Source: Liolophura sinensis
Taxonomy: Eukaryota > Mollusca > Polyplacophora > Chitonida > Chitonidae
DNA: 64,000 nt
Assembly: GCF_032854445.1 (NCBI RefSeq)
Contig: NC_088300.1
Span: forward strand, 32,657,608-32,721,607
Direction: 5' to 3'
Shown here: positions 11,379 to 23,400 of the stretch, piece after piece
Layout of the letters: every line of letters begins with the position of its first letter
How positions within the stretch are numbered: the stretch's first letter is position 1
The notes under the pieces: model-generated
The model's input: only the letters and a program-made list of their open reading frames with translations
Told to the model about the DNA's origin: nothing
Databases searched by the model: none
Translations under genes and position numbers: made by a program

Positions 11379-14300
11379 CACGCCAGCAGTGGTCGTAAAC
11401 ACACTTGTTCTGGTCGTAAACACACTATTACTGGTCGTAAACACGCTAGCACTGGTCGTAAACACACTAGCACTGGTCGTATACACATTAACACTGGTAG
11501 TAAACACACTAGCACTAGTCGCAAACACACCACTACTAGTCGTAAACACACCACAATTAGTAACGAACATAGCACGATTAGTCTTAAACACAATTAGTCT
11601 ACTAGCTGTGATCACACCACCTCTAGTCGTGAACGCACCACCACAAGTCACGCCCCCCCCCCCCCCCCCCCCATCGTCGTGAACACACCACAACTGCTTG
11701 TAAATATACCATTACTGGTCGTAAACAAACCACCTCTGGTTGTGAACGCACCACCACAAGTCACGAACACATCACCACGGGTCGTAAACATACCATTGCT
11801 AGTCGTGAACACACCATTTCTAGTCGCAAACACGCCACCACAAATCAAGAAGACACCACCATTAGTCGTGAACACACCACCACTGATCGTGAACACACCA
11901 CCCCTAGACGTGAACGCACCACAACTAGTCGTGAACACACCACCACTAGACGTTAAGGCACCACTTCACAACACCACTAGCCGTAAACACAACACCACTA
12001 GTCGTAAACACACCACAAGTCGTGAACACACCACCACTAGCAGTGAACATACCACACTATTAGTAAACAGAACACTAATAGTCATGAAGATACCACCACT
12101 AGGCGTAAACACAACACTACTTGTCGTGGACACACCACCACTAGGCGTAAAAACCCCAACTAGTTGTGAACAGAACACTACTAGTCGTGAAGACACCATC
12201 ACTACTAGTCGTGACCACCTCTAGTCGTGAACCCGCCACCACCAGTCGCGAACACATCACCAACACTTGTGAACACACCACCACTAGGCGTGAATACACC
12301 ACCAGTAGTCCTAAACACACCCCATTAGTCGTGATTACAACACTACTAGTCGTGAAAACACTACCACAAATAATGAACACGCCACCACTAATCGTGAACA
12401 CACCATTACTGGTTGTAAACGCACCACCACAAGTCGCGAACGCACCATCACAAGTCATGAACACACCACCATTGGTTGTGAACACAACACCACTGGTCGT
12501 AAGCACACCACCACTACTCATGAGCACATCACCACTAGTCTTAAACCCGCCACAACCAGTCCTGAGCCCAGCATCACTTGTCGTGAACCCACCACAATTA
12601 GTCGTGGACACACCAGCACTAGCCTTAAACACATCGCCATTAGTCATGAACACTCCACTACTGGTCATGAAAACACCACCCCTAGCCGTAAACACACCAC
12701 CACAAGACGTGAACATAACACCACTAGTCGTGAACAGAACATTCTCACCTATAGTCAAGAACGCACGACCACTAGTCGTGGACGCACGACCACTAGGCGT
12801 GAACGCACCACAACTAGTTGCGAACACATCACAAAAACTGGTGAACACATCACCACTAGTCGTGAACACATTAATACTTGGCGTGAACACACCACCAGTA
12901 GGCGTGAACACATTACCACTAATCCTGAATACAACCCACTAGTCGTAATCGCAACACTATAAGTCGTAAACACACCACCACTAGAACACACTATTACTAG
13001 TCATGGACACACCACCACAAGTCGTGAAGGCAAAACCACAGGTCATGAACACAACACTACTGGCTGTGAACACATCACTGCTAGTCGTAAGCACATCACC
13101 ACTACTCGTGAACACATCACCACTAGTCGTGAACAAAACACTACTAGTCGTGAACACACCAACACTAGTTGTAAACACACCACAACTTCTCGTAAACACA
13201 CCACTACTAATTGTGAACAGAACAACACTAGTCCTGAAGACACCATCACTACTAGTCATGAAGACACCACCTCTAGTCGTGAACCGACCACTACTAGTCG
13301 CGAATGCACCACTACAAGTCATGAACACACCACCACTGGTTGTCAAAACATCACCGCTAGTTGTAATCACATCACCACTACTCATGAACATATCACAACT
13401 AGGCGTGTACAAACCACCACTAGCCGTGAACCGTGAACACATCACCGATACTCGTAAACACAACACTACTAGTCGTAAACACACTACCACTAGACGTGAA
13501 CACACCATCACTAGTCGTAAATGCACCACCACAAGTCGTGAACGCACCACCGCAAGTCATGAACACAACACCACTTGTTGTGAACACATCACCGCTAGTC
13601 GTGTTCACACCACCACTACTCATGAACTTATCACCACTAGTCGTGAACCCGCTACAACCAGTCCTGAACCCACCACCACAAGTCGTGAACCCACCATCAC
13701 TAGTAGTATACACACCACAAGTTGCCGTGAACACACCACCACTAGACGTAAACACGCCACCACTAGTAGTAAACATACCACCACTAGTCGTAAACGCACC
13801 ACCACTACTAGCACTACTAGTTGTGACACACCACCACTAGTCGCGAACACATCACGACAAGTCGTGAACAGATAACCACTAGGCAATAACACACCTAAAC
13901 TAGTCCTAACACACACCACCACTAATCGTGAACACAACACTACTAGTTCTGAACACACCAGCACTAATTGTGGACAGACCACAACTTCTCGTAAACACAC
14001 CACCACTAGTCATAAACACCTCCCACTAGTTGTGGACAGAACACAACTATTCCTGAAGACACCATCACTACTAGACGTAAACACACCGCCAATAGTCGTG
14101 AACACACCACTACTAGACGTAAACACACTGCCAATAATCGTGAACACACCAGCACTAGTCATCAGTACACCACCACAAGACGTAAACACATCACCACCAG
14201 TCATGAACATACCACCACTAGTCGTGAACAGAACATTACTAGTCATGAAGACACCACCTATAGTCGTAAACGCACCAACACTGGTCGCGAACGCACCACC

Positions 14301-15440
14301 ACTAGTCGTGAGCACACCACTACTAGGTGTGTACGCACCACCAGTAGTTACGAACACTTCACGACGAATTGTGAACACCCCACCACTAGCCGTGAACACA
14401 CAACAACTTCTCGTAAACACACCATTACTAGTCCTAAACACCCCCATTAGTTGTCAACAGAACACTACTAGTTGTGACGACACCATAACTACTAGTCATG
14501 AAGACACCATCACTCGTCGTGAACACTCCACCTGTAGGCTGGAACACACCACCACTAGACGTGAACACACCATCGCTAGTTTTAAACGCACCACCACAAG
14601 TCATGGACGCACCACCACGTCATGGAAACACAATCACTGGTTGTGAATACATCACCGCTAGTTATAAACACATCACCACTACTCATGAACACAACACCAC
14701 TGGTTGTGAACCCACCACCATTAGTGGTGTACACACTACCACTAGTCGTGTACACCAACACTAGCCGTGAACACATTACCATTACTCGTGAACACGCCAC
14801 CACCAATGGTGAACACAGCACTACTAGTTGTGACACACCACCACTAGTCGTGAACACACCATTGCTAGTCGTGAACACACCACCAGTAGGCGTCTAAACA
14901 CCACTAGTCGTGAACACACCACCACCAGTTGTAAACACAAAAGTATTAGTTGTGACACACCACCACTAGTCGTGAACACGCCACCACCCTTCGTGAACAC
15001 AACACTTCTAGTTGTGACACACCACCACTAATCGTGAACACACCACCACCAGGCGTGAACACACCATCATTAGGCGTGAACACACCACTAGTCGTGAACA
15101 CACCACCACCTGTCGTGAACACAGCACTATTAGTTGTGACACACCACCACTAGTCGTGAACACACCACCGCTATACGTGAACACACCACCAGTAGACGTA
15201 AACACACCACCACTAGTCGTGAACATACCACCACTAATGGTGAACTGACCACCACTAGACGTGGACACACCAGCACTAGACGTGAACACACCAGCACTAG
15301 TCGTTAACACAACACTATCAGTCGTAAACACGCCGCCACTAGTCGTGAACATACCGCCATTAATCGTGAACACAAAAGCACTCGTCGTGAATACACCAGC
15401 ACTACTTGGACGCACTACCACTGAAAACAATGAAACAGGC
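11375..15440 (+). repeat. 21-bp minisatellite, about 190 units over 4 kb
   Basis: Units approximate CACCACTAGTCGTGAACACA plus C (period 21, for example GTGAACAC at 12841, 12862, 12883). Strong strand asymmetry: the + strand is rich in A and C. A C-run of about 22 interrupts it at 11649-11672. Because 21 is divisible by 3, long ORFs appear on both strands (VNTPPLV on +, FTTSGGV on -). They shift frame and carry stops, and no splice or start context supports them, so they are not annotated as genes. Confidence 0.93.
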
Positions 15441-15469
15441 CAAGTGTGCGTAGAATTGTACATCTATTT

Positions 15470-15620
15470 TATTTATTTCATTTATTTGATTGGTGTTTTA
15501 CTTATACCACGGCGGCCAGCATTATGGTGGGAGGAAACCGGGCAGAGCCCGGGGGAAACCCACGACCATCGGCAGGTTGCTGGAAGGCCTTCTCACGTAC
15601 GGCCGGAGAGGAAGCTGGAA
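15470..15620 (-). mobile_element. tRNA-derived SINE, 5'-truncated with internal deletion
   Basis: Reverse-orientation tail (ATTTATTTGATTGGTGTTTT), then CGGCGGCCAGCATTATGGTG and the GGGCAGAGCCCGGG body, ending within GGCCGGAGAGGAAGC. About 20 bases of the core (GCCGTACTCAAGAATATTTC) are missing. Sits directly beyond the minisatellite. Confidence 0.88.
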
Positions 15621-16226
15621 TTGATAGGTACATCTACGTTAGGATTCAGCAAGCAATCGCTTATTGACAAAGGTTGTCAATCGCGATGCTTCTGCTCTCG
15701 GCCTCAGAGGTGGGTGTCTTTTCTGGTGACGACATCGTGTTCCAATACGATGCACCACTGTAAATATTGCTATTTGGAGAACATACTATATTTTACTTTA
15801 AAGCTTGCGAGAATAATTGGGTCTATTTTTCGAGTTATATATGGTATCAAATAAAATTTACTTTCCACTAACCTGGCATATTTCAACGAGTTTTAAGTGT
15901 CCCAAGAATGCTAACACATATGGTTTGTGACGGACAGCAGATTCTTTTGTAATAACGAATGGATGAAGGTTTTAACCTCGATATCAGCTGGGTTATTGGC
16001 ATAATATGAATATTGAGCTCCAATACTAACAAATATCATGGTTTTTAATGAATCTGTATCATTAAAATGGCACGTGGCGTAATATTTGGAATTCCAATAA
16101 TGTTAACCGATACCGTGCTGTGTAATAAATAGCTTATTCATTTGTTTCACTATAATGAGTATGGGATGTCGGTATCTCTGCATTATCATCAGGGCTAGCG
16201 TTTTAAGATATGGTTTTCTAAGATTT

Positions 16227-16490
16227 TTTTTTGTTTTTGATTGGTGTTTTACGCCGTACTCAAGAATATTTCACTTATACGACGGCGGCCAGCATTATGG
16301 TGGGTGGAAACCGGGCACAGCCCGGCGGAAACCCACGACTATCCGCAGGTTGCTGACAGACCTTCCCACTTACGGCCGGAGAGGAAGCCGGCATGAGCTG
16401 GACTTGAACTCACAGCGACCGCATTGGTGATAGACTTCTGGGTCATTACGCTGCGCTAGCGCGCTAACCGACTGAGCCACGGAGGCCCCG
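16227..16490 (-). mobile_element. tRNA-derived SINE, near full length
   Basis: The best-preserved copy of the family here. Read on the minus strand it has a tRNA-like head (GGGGCCTCCGTGGCTCAGTC, GGTTAGCGCGCTAGCG), a box-B-like GAGTTCAAGTCC, the CCGGGCTGTGCCCGG body, the core GTGAAATATTCTTGAGTACG and the tail AAAACACCAATC. Confidence 0.92.
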
Positions 16491-16880
16491 GTTTTCTAAG
16501 AATGCTACCAGATACCATGCTGTGTTACTACTATGGTGAGTGGATACTTCATTGTCACTAGTGTGATTGGTATGATATGTGGAGTATTAATGTGAACAAG
16601 GAGTGTACAATAAATACCTAATACCAAATCAAGACTATGAACACTATAACGGTGAATTGTTCACTTGATTAGGGAATAACGGCTTCTGTGGTTTGTTGCG
16701 TTGGTTCTATCCCAGCGCCGGACAGGGAAGACTATAAATAAGCTTGCGTTTGAGGTATTGGTGGCATTAATCGTCAAGGCTGATTGTGCTGTTTAGATCT
16801 TCTCGCATGACGTTAATAGCAGATCTCGCAGATCTTCACCAGTATGGAACACATACACTGGGCTCGTCTTGTTGGTACTA

Positions 16881-17110
16881 ATTTATTTATTTGATTTATT
16901 TGATGGATGTTTTACGCCGTGTTCAAGAATATTTCATATATACGACGGCGGCTAGCATTATGGTGGGATGAAACCGGACAGAGCCCGTTGGTTCCTGACA
17001 GACCTTCCCATGTACCGACGGAGATGAAGACAGCATGAGCATGACTTGATCTCACAAGGACTACATTGGTGAGAGGCACACTGGTGAGAGGCTCCTGGGT
17101 CATTACGCTA
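16881..17110 (-). mobile_element. tRNA-derived SINE with internal deletion
   Basis: Same family as 16227-16490, but about 25 bases of the central body are missing after ACAGAGCCCGTTGG. The head is truncated after CATTACGC. A + strand SINE tail (CACCAATCAAATAAATAAAT) follows at 17127-17150, so two copies abut tail to head. Confidence 0.85.
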
Positions 17111-17124
17111 AAGAAATATATTCC

Positions 17125-17155
17125 CTAAAAACACCAATCAAATAAATAAATAAAC
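17125..17155 (+). mobile_element. SINE 3' tail fragment
   Basis: Only AAAAACACCAATCAAATAAA and the following (TAAA)n remain. Confidence 0.55.
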
Positions 17156-18185
17156 ACACCAGCAATAAAAGTCATTTTGAATATGATCTCGCCATATGTA
17201 TGTAGAGAAAAACCAGGCTGAAGTAATTCGAACACCATGCTGTGTTGTCTGTTGTTCACTCCTGCCTTTGCGATAAAGGTTACAAGGGGGCAAATGATCG
17301 ATTGGGCTGGAAGCCGCATCGCCGTTGTTGGAAACTACACTCTGTTACAACCTGAACGTTTGCTGTGAAGTCACGCTATTGTCTGCACAGTTGATTATTT
17401 CTCAAGAATCTAGGCTTGCGAATTTGTGGTTTAAATGGTGATGGGTTACGACGTAGCACCTGAGTGCACCTTAGACTGGTGTACGGTAGAGCGGGAGCCC
17501 ACGAAGACAAGGCTTTAAAACATTCCAATAACCCACTGAGCTATCCGGGAAGACCATACATCGTTTTCCTATTAGACGGCTTTAAACAATTGTTGTGACG
17601 TCAATCCTTTGTTTAATCGCTCATAATAATGTTATATTTGAAGGGTCCATTTGTTTCTGATCAGTGTGAAATTTATTTTCTAACAATTTCGTTCTTGGCC
17701 TTCATTTGAAATGCGCCAAATGTTGCCAGTGTGAGAAAGGGCAGAGTGTCGTCATCAATTCTCTTAGGCACAAATATGAACAACAAAGTTTATACTAAAG
17801 TGAACGGGTGGGTCTAAATTTGTGGCATTCTGATTACCAACATTTTGGATACCTCGAGGCCTGGTTAGGTCAAGGTGACAAGGATTGCATAATCTACCAT
17901 CAGACTTTCCCAGATAATGTGTAAGCTTCAGTCAGTTCGGACTGACTTTCCATCAATGTCCATAATCTTATACACCCAGCGTATGCTCATATGGTAACCT
18001 GTATAGAGTACAACCGATTGGACTCCCATTGGCTAAAAGCTCTAACGCTTTTGCACTAAAACTTCATGTAACACCGTCACGAAAGATCAACCGTGTCACG
18101 TATTATATTCCACTATGCAAATAATGCGGCTCGGCCGGCATGAACGTGTATTCCTCTTTTATTATTTGTTTAAAAGGACACCGCA
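17156..18185. other. Intergenic, nothing recognised
   Basis: No gene, tandem repeat or clear transposon seen between the SINE cluster and the hairpin cluster. Confidence 0.4.
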
Positions 18186-18186
18186 G

Positions 18187-18320
18187 GATTCTTGAAAAAG
18201 AATCGATAGTTGTTACATTACTACAAACACGTTTAAGTAGGAGAAACAACTACTGTTAACAGTTGATTCTTGAAAAAGAATCCACCCACCGCTCCCCGCA
18301 TTTTCGATTCTTTTTCAAGT
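18187..18320. repeat. Cluster of three short palindromes
   Basis: GATTCTTGAAAAAGAATC occurs at about 18187 and 18264 (7-bp perfect stem GATTCTT/AAGAATC around GAAA). A half in the opposite orientation (GATTCTTTTTCAAG) lies at about 18306. Spacing is irregular. It could be a foldback element or paired regulatory sites; no function assigned. Confidence 0.6.
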
Positions 18321-19028
18321 ATCGGCTGTTGCTCGTCTTTTCTCCATTACCTAACGTGCACTGAATTAGCAGCGGAGATGAGAGTCATGTACTGACACAA
18401 AACTACAGTAGTTTCTAAATTATTTTACAGTTTTCATTTTTTAGGCACACACTTCGAAGATTTCTGCTATGCACAGGTAAATTGTCTTCAAGGCTGACTA
18501 TTATTTTAGAGATTAAGAGAGAAATGTATGGAAAGAATAATTCTGTTTGGCATTTAAAGGCATAGATGTAAATTTCATGGCATATGCAAAGTTTATAGCC
18601 GAAGTAGTTAAAATATATGTATGAATATCTATCAAATCAAAAATGTAGAAACAATCCGATTGTATATAGAAATGACATGTCACGGAAGAGGAAAGCTGAC
18701 TAAGACAGACAAGTCTTTTCTTGTCACAGTGAATTCACCCCATAGTTTCTACATGTCTTTACAGAAAGGTACTTGAATTTCTATACCAAGCCTTGAAAAA
18801 GCTTCTGCTTGTGATCTTGAGGATGGGGGTAGATAAATAAAAGTTATATCATTTTATAGTTTACCGATCAATATCGTATTTGTAGCAGAAAAAGTACACA
18901 GCACTTAATCCTGAGGCAAAATGCATCTATCTGACGAAAACAGGTTATGCCAGATGATTTCTGCAATAGCTTCAAAAACATGACTAAAGGATACAAATGA
19001 CATTTACCAATAATGTACACGCTGAGAT

Positions 19029-19378
19029 GAACATGAAAGTGTGGCCCAGAAATTGCAGTCGTTCAAACCTGCACTGTGAGGAACATCAATTATTGAAGTG
19101 AAGTTCACAAAGTTGTTGAAACTTGCAATATAAGGAACATGGAAGCGTGGCCCTAAAACTGCACTTGTTCAAACCTGCACTGTGAGGAACATCAATTATT
19201 GAAGTGAAGTTCACAAAGTTGTTGAAACTTGCAATATAAGGAACATGGAAGCGTGGCCCTAAAACTGCACTTGTTCAAACCTGCACTGTGAGGAACATCA
19301 ATTATTGAAGTGAAGTTCACAAAGTTGTTGAAACTTGCAATATAAGGAACATGGAAGCGTGGCCCGAAAACTGCAATT
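19029..19378 (+). repeat. 106-bp tandem repeat, 3.3 copies
   Basis: GTTCAAACCTGCACTGTGAG recurs at 19061, 19167 and 19273 (period 106). The second and third units are essentially identical, implying recent duplication. Lies about 1 kb upstream of gene B. Confidence 0.92.
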
Positions 19379-19915
19379 GCTGAATCAAATGCTGAATGAC
19401 AAATCAAAAGGAAGAAGAAAAAATATACAAAAAAAGGGTAAGTACTAAAATGTGGATACAGATCCATAAATAAAAGCATTATCGAATCAAATTAAATCGT
19501 CCAGAAGAAATGTCTTAAGTATGGTTTGTATTTTAAATGATAAATTTAATTAAAATAATTTTATTGGTCCATATCTTTTGGTTATATTTATGAAATTCCT
19601 GCACTATGTGCAAGTAGCTGAAATTGGAACGGTTACGACATGACAGCAAGAGTTCTACCCTTTATAGCGATCGACAAGTTTGTTAGTAATGTTTGTAATG
19701 GCACAGCTGATTGTCAGTCCACTTTGGTTGTGTACTGACAACGAGTAAAATGAACGAAGCTAAAAAGCTGATACGCTGTACATGTCTTCTGTATTATGAA
19801 CTTATAACCATCATATCGGACAATATACTCACCAGTTAAGAAATTTGGCCACATGAACAGATTCAAAAAACTCTGCACCAAATCTATATTGTTACCCTAA
19901 ACTTGGGGCCTTTTG

Positions 19916-20000
19916 ACTTGTTTATTTATTTATTTTATTGGAGTTTTATGCCGTACTCAACAATATTTCATTTATACGACGCCGGCCGGCATTATTTGTA
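19916..20000 (-). mobile_element. SINE 3' fragment
   Basis: TTTATTTATTTTATTGGAGT, ATGCCGTACTCAACAATATT and CGACGCCGGCCGGCATTAT match the SINE tail and core in reverse orientation. The body is missing. Confidence 0.8.
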
Positions 20001-20375
20001 ACGCTGGGAGGCTCGCTGTGTGTTTTCCCGAACGTGTAGGACATTAGATACACTTATCCTGCTTAATCACCTCAAGAAGGCGATCATCCATCATTTATGG
20101 AAGTCAATTTCTTTTATCTCAAAAACAATAGGGTATAATTGCTAGTGTGGTCAGTGAATGTCCGAAACATGTCCAAAACATGATACCGTGCCAAGACAAA
20201 CACGTACAATGAACTATACAAATGACACTCACGACCTGTATGGTCTCGGGGGATTTATGGGTTGCTAAGGGAATTCAAACAAACAGGGAAGACAAAATAA
20301 TAAAACTGAGCGAATTTGGAGACATTTATACCAAGAATTAAGCACGCTGGTGGACTCGAGTATTTTGTGCCAAAG

Positions 20376-20442
20376 ATGGAAAATATGCTATTCAGGAGGT
20401 TATGGACATCCTTAGTGCTTGTCAGTATACTGGTCAGTCCAG
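20376..20442 (+). CDS. Gene B exon 1, signal peptide
   Basis: Encodes MENMLFRRLWTSLVLVSILV followed by SP, a clear signal peptide, then donor CCAG|GTAAAT (phase 1). The upstream frame is open, but the ATG at 20376 gives a typical signal-peptide length and aligns with gene A. Confidence 0.82.
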
Positions 20443-23400
20443 GTAAATATGTTCTTCAAATGTGTGCGCTTTGCAAAGATAAATTTTGTCATTGGAAAAC
20501 CATCATTGTGGTAAAATACAGCATAACACTACTGACATTGAATTTCTTTTAGTACTCGCTCCATTTCCTATTCTGCTTTAATAACGCAAGGCCTATGCTC
20601 CTAAACCATTTCCTAGTTGTCATAACTAGGCAAAAAGTGTTCATTAAGTGATATTTTGTAATATTTTAAAATTATACATACTATTTCTGAGGTTGAACAA
20701 AAAAGTCCGTGGGGTAACTATATGTTAGTATGTCCATGTCTATACAAGATCGGTTCTTTCTAAGGTATAACGTAACGTCGTGATCTAATGCACGAGTCAT
20801 TTCTCCCAAGGCAAATCATAAATTTAAATAGTGTTTGTGAGTTCATACTGAAACTTCTATAATGTCCCTTGTACAACTGGAACGCTTAAAACCCAGAAAA
20901 AGTTTATATTCACCAGAAATATAAACGTCTTCATACCAGAAAATGTAAAACAGTCACATGGTTCTGCAAGAATTATTCGAAAACGAAAATGTAAGACCAT
21001 GCTAGTGTTTTTTTCGTCATGCAAGTAAACAAAGTAGAATATAATATAATTAGAGACAAGCGTTAGAGGGTAAAACCAAAGTGGCAGCGGCACAATGTGA
21101 TGGTCACGCGTAACAGGTGAAATAGGCCTCTTGCCAATTTACCTCAGCCAGGGTTTTATTCTGACTGGTCATGCAAATGCATAAATCGTAGCAACTTACA
21201 GGCCCCCTAGCACCATGGCTTAAACAGAATTAGATATTATCTAACTGGGACGCTGTGCTGAGAATATCAGATATGAAGTTCCACGCAGTCTAAGTGTACT
21301 GACGGTGGTAAATCTATCTACCCGCGTCCAGCGGGTACGAATCATAATTGCTCATTTAAAAGTATTATAACCCAATTTGAGATTGACCCTGAGTCACCGC
21401 TTGACATAGGTGGCTTGTTCATGTGACCTGTCTGACATTGCCCATACCAGATCCATAGCCTACCACATGTATTGCTTGAACATATATAATTAAAGACATA
21501 CAGTAAAGAGAGTGAAACCAGAGGAGCGACCACAGTGTGATAGCTGGCAAATTGTGACACGTAACCGGTGATATACGGCCTCTTGTCAATTTACCTCAGC
21601 TGGCTTAAGTTGAGTTAGGAAAAAAAATGCAGGGATATCATTTGCAATTTATTTGGGTCACTGGTTTGAAATTACTCAAAATGCTGTGTTGTGATCACAT
21701 TTAACATGTAATAACATTAAGGCAATGCAAAAGGGATGCTGAAATACAACATAATTAAAAACGTACGGCAAAGGAGTAAAACCAGATTGGTGACGACAAA
21801 GTGATAGCTGTGTATCAACGCAAATTGTAATAATTATCGCAAAAGTGATAATGGGTTTTTGTAATAAATTATTGCAAATTGAAACTCCACGAGTGGCCAT
21901 TTGTAATAACGCAATAAACAACACAAGTTCATAAATGAAGTTTTCGTCATTTTTCTTATATTTACAAAGACACCCTTAGGATTGCAAAATGTAACAAATA
22001 TAACATATCATCACGCTTAGAGTTGTAATATGTAATAATTTATTACAGAAGCCACTTAAAGTGGCAAATTGTAATGATAATTGTAAATTCGGTTTCATTA
22101 CAATTTGCGTTAGCGCCTGGAACGCAATTTATGATAACGCAGTATGTAACGTCATTTCTCATATTTGTCATACCTTTCATTTACCATATCTATCATGAAC
22201 ATTCACAATACATATCATAAACCATCACGCAAGACTACAACGTTGAGAATAAAACCAGAGCATGGATCTCCAATCTCCTTAGATTAGAGCTTTTTTATAC
22301 CTGTGTATACACGTACGTGAATACTAGAAACTCTAGCCCCAAAGACTCCATCTCCTTTTCTTATACTGGCCCAGCGTCGTTGGCGTCTCGACACTTACAA
22401 TGTAATTTCGTACTCAGTGAAGGTCCAGGCCGATTGTCTTTGTTATCGAACAAGTTTAGCGCAAATAAAAGACGCCAACGTAAAGATCTAATTTCCGCAC
22501 CCACCGCACCGCCACCATACGGCCCTACTCGATTTAGAATAGATTTATTATAGACATGAAGGCTTCCACGAAAAATGCTCCTCGGCGACTGCCGCCATCT
22601 TCCCACTGCTACAATGTGGCCTCGGACCCCCATTAATTTTCCATAAGCGACAATGTTAACGTCTAGCGCTGTAGCTCAGTCCCAAACATTCCGTGGCCAA
22701 TGAGCTTTGGTGCATACCTGGCCCAGCCTGTGAGAAAGAAGCTATAAAAATCTTGACATAGGTTGACCGTCAAAATCTGGACCTTTCCATGCCGGCAGAT
22801 GGGAGACGTGCCTAGCAACGCCAAGGGGACGTCACTCGCAGCCTCATCACTACCTCACACCTTGTGTCCTCTCACCCAGAATTTCAAACTTTCATCAATA
22901 AAGCTCATACCTCCTCAAAGTTTAGACAGTTTCCAGCATTTTAATACCAAGCATGCACCTGTGCACCAAAAATGGACCCCTGGGAGCAAAAAAAGACTTT
23001 ATACCGTAAAATTCATAAAACTACAAACCCTACCGAAAAACGGAAGTTGTAATGGGGTTTGTGTCCATGTAAAGTAGGGCATGCGCGTAGCTGCTCATCA
23101 TGGCGGCATTCGGGGCTATAGTAACACCTACATGATAAAGATTCTCAGTACTTTTTTGTAACATTATTACAAATTGAGTTTTTATTGTAATAGCGCAATA
23201 TAAAAAGCCACTCTGGGAGTTATAATAAGTAATAATTTATTACGAAATGCAACTCTCAGAGTGACTTTTTATTGCGAGTTACGTTGTTACACAGCTGGCA
23301 ACCGGTGGAGTACTGCCCCTTGACAATCATACCAGATGCATAACCTTCGGCATGCCCTGTGTCTGAGTTTGTACAAGAAATTTAGAATGTTTGCAAATTT

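Noticed and set aside
11329-14897. Many long ORFs (up to 290 codons) on both strands with VNTPPLV or FTTSGGV repeats
   Set aside because: They follow the 21-bp period, change frame with unit indels, exist simultaneously on both strands, and have no splice, promoter or start context. Treated as minisatellite by-products.
16440-16488. A functional tRNA gene in the SINE head (GGCTCAGTCGGTTAGCG, GAGTTCAAGTCC)
   Set aside because: The A- and B-box-like parts are the promoter of a SINE; the cloverleaf cannot be completed and the same head recurs in other copies with the SINE body.
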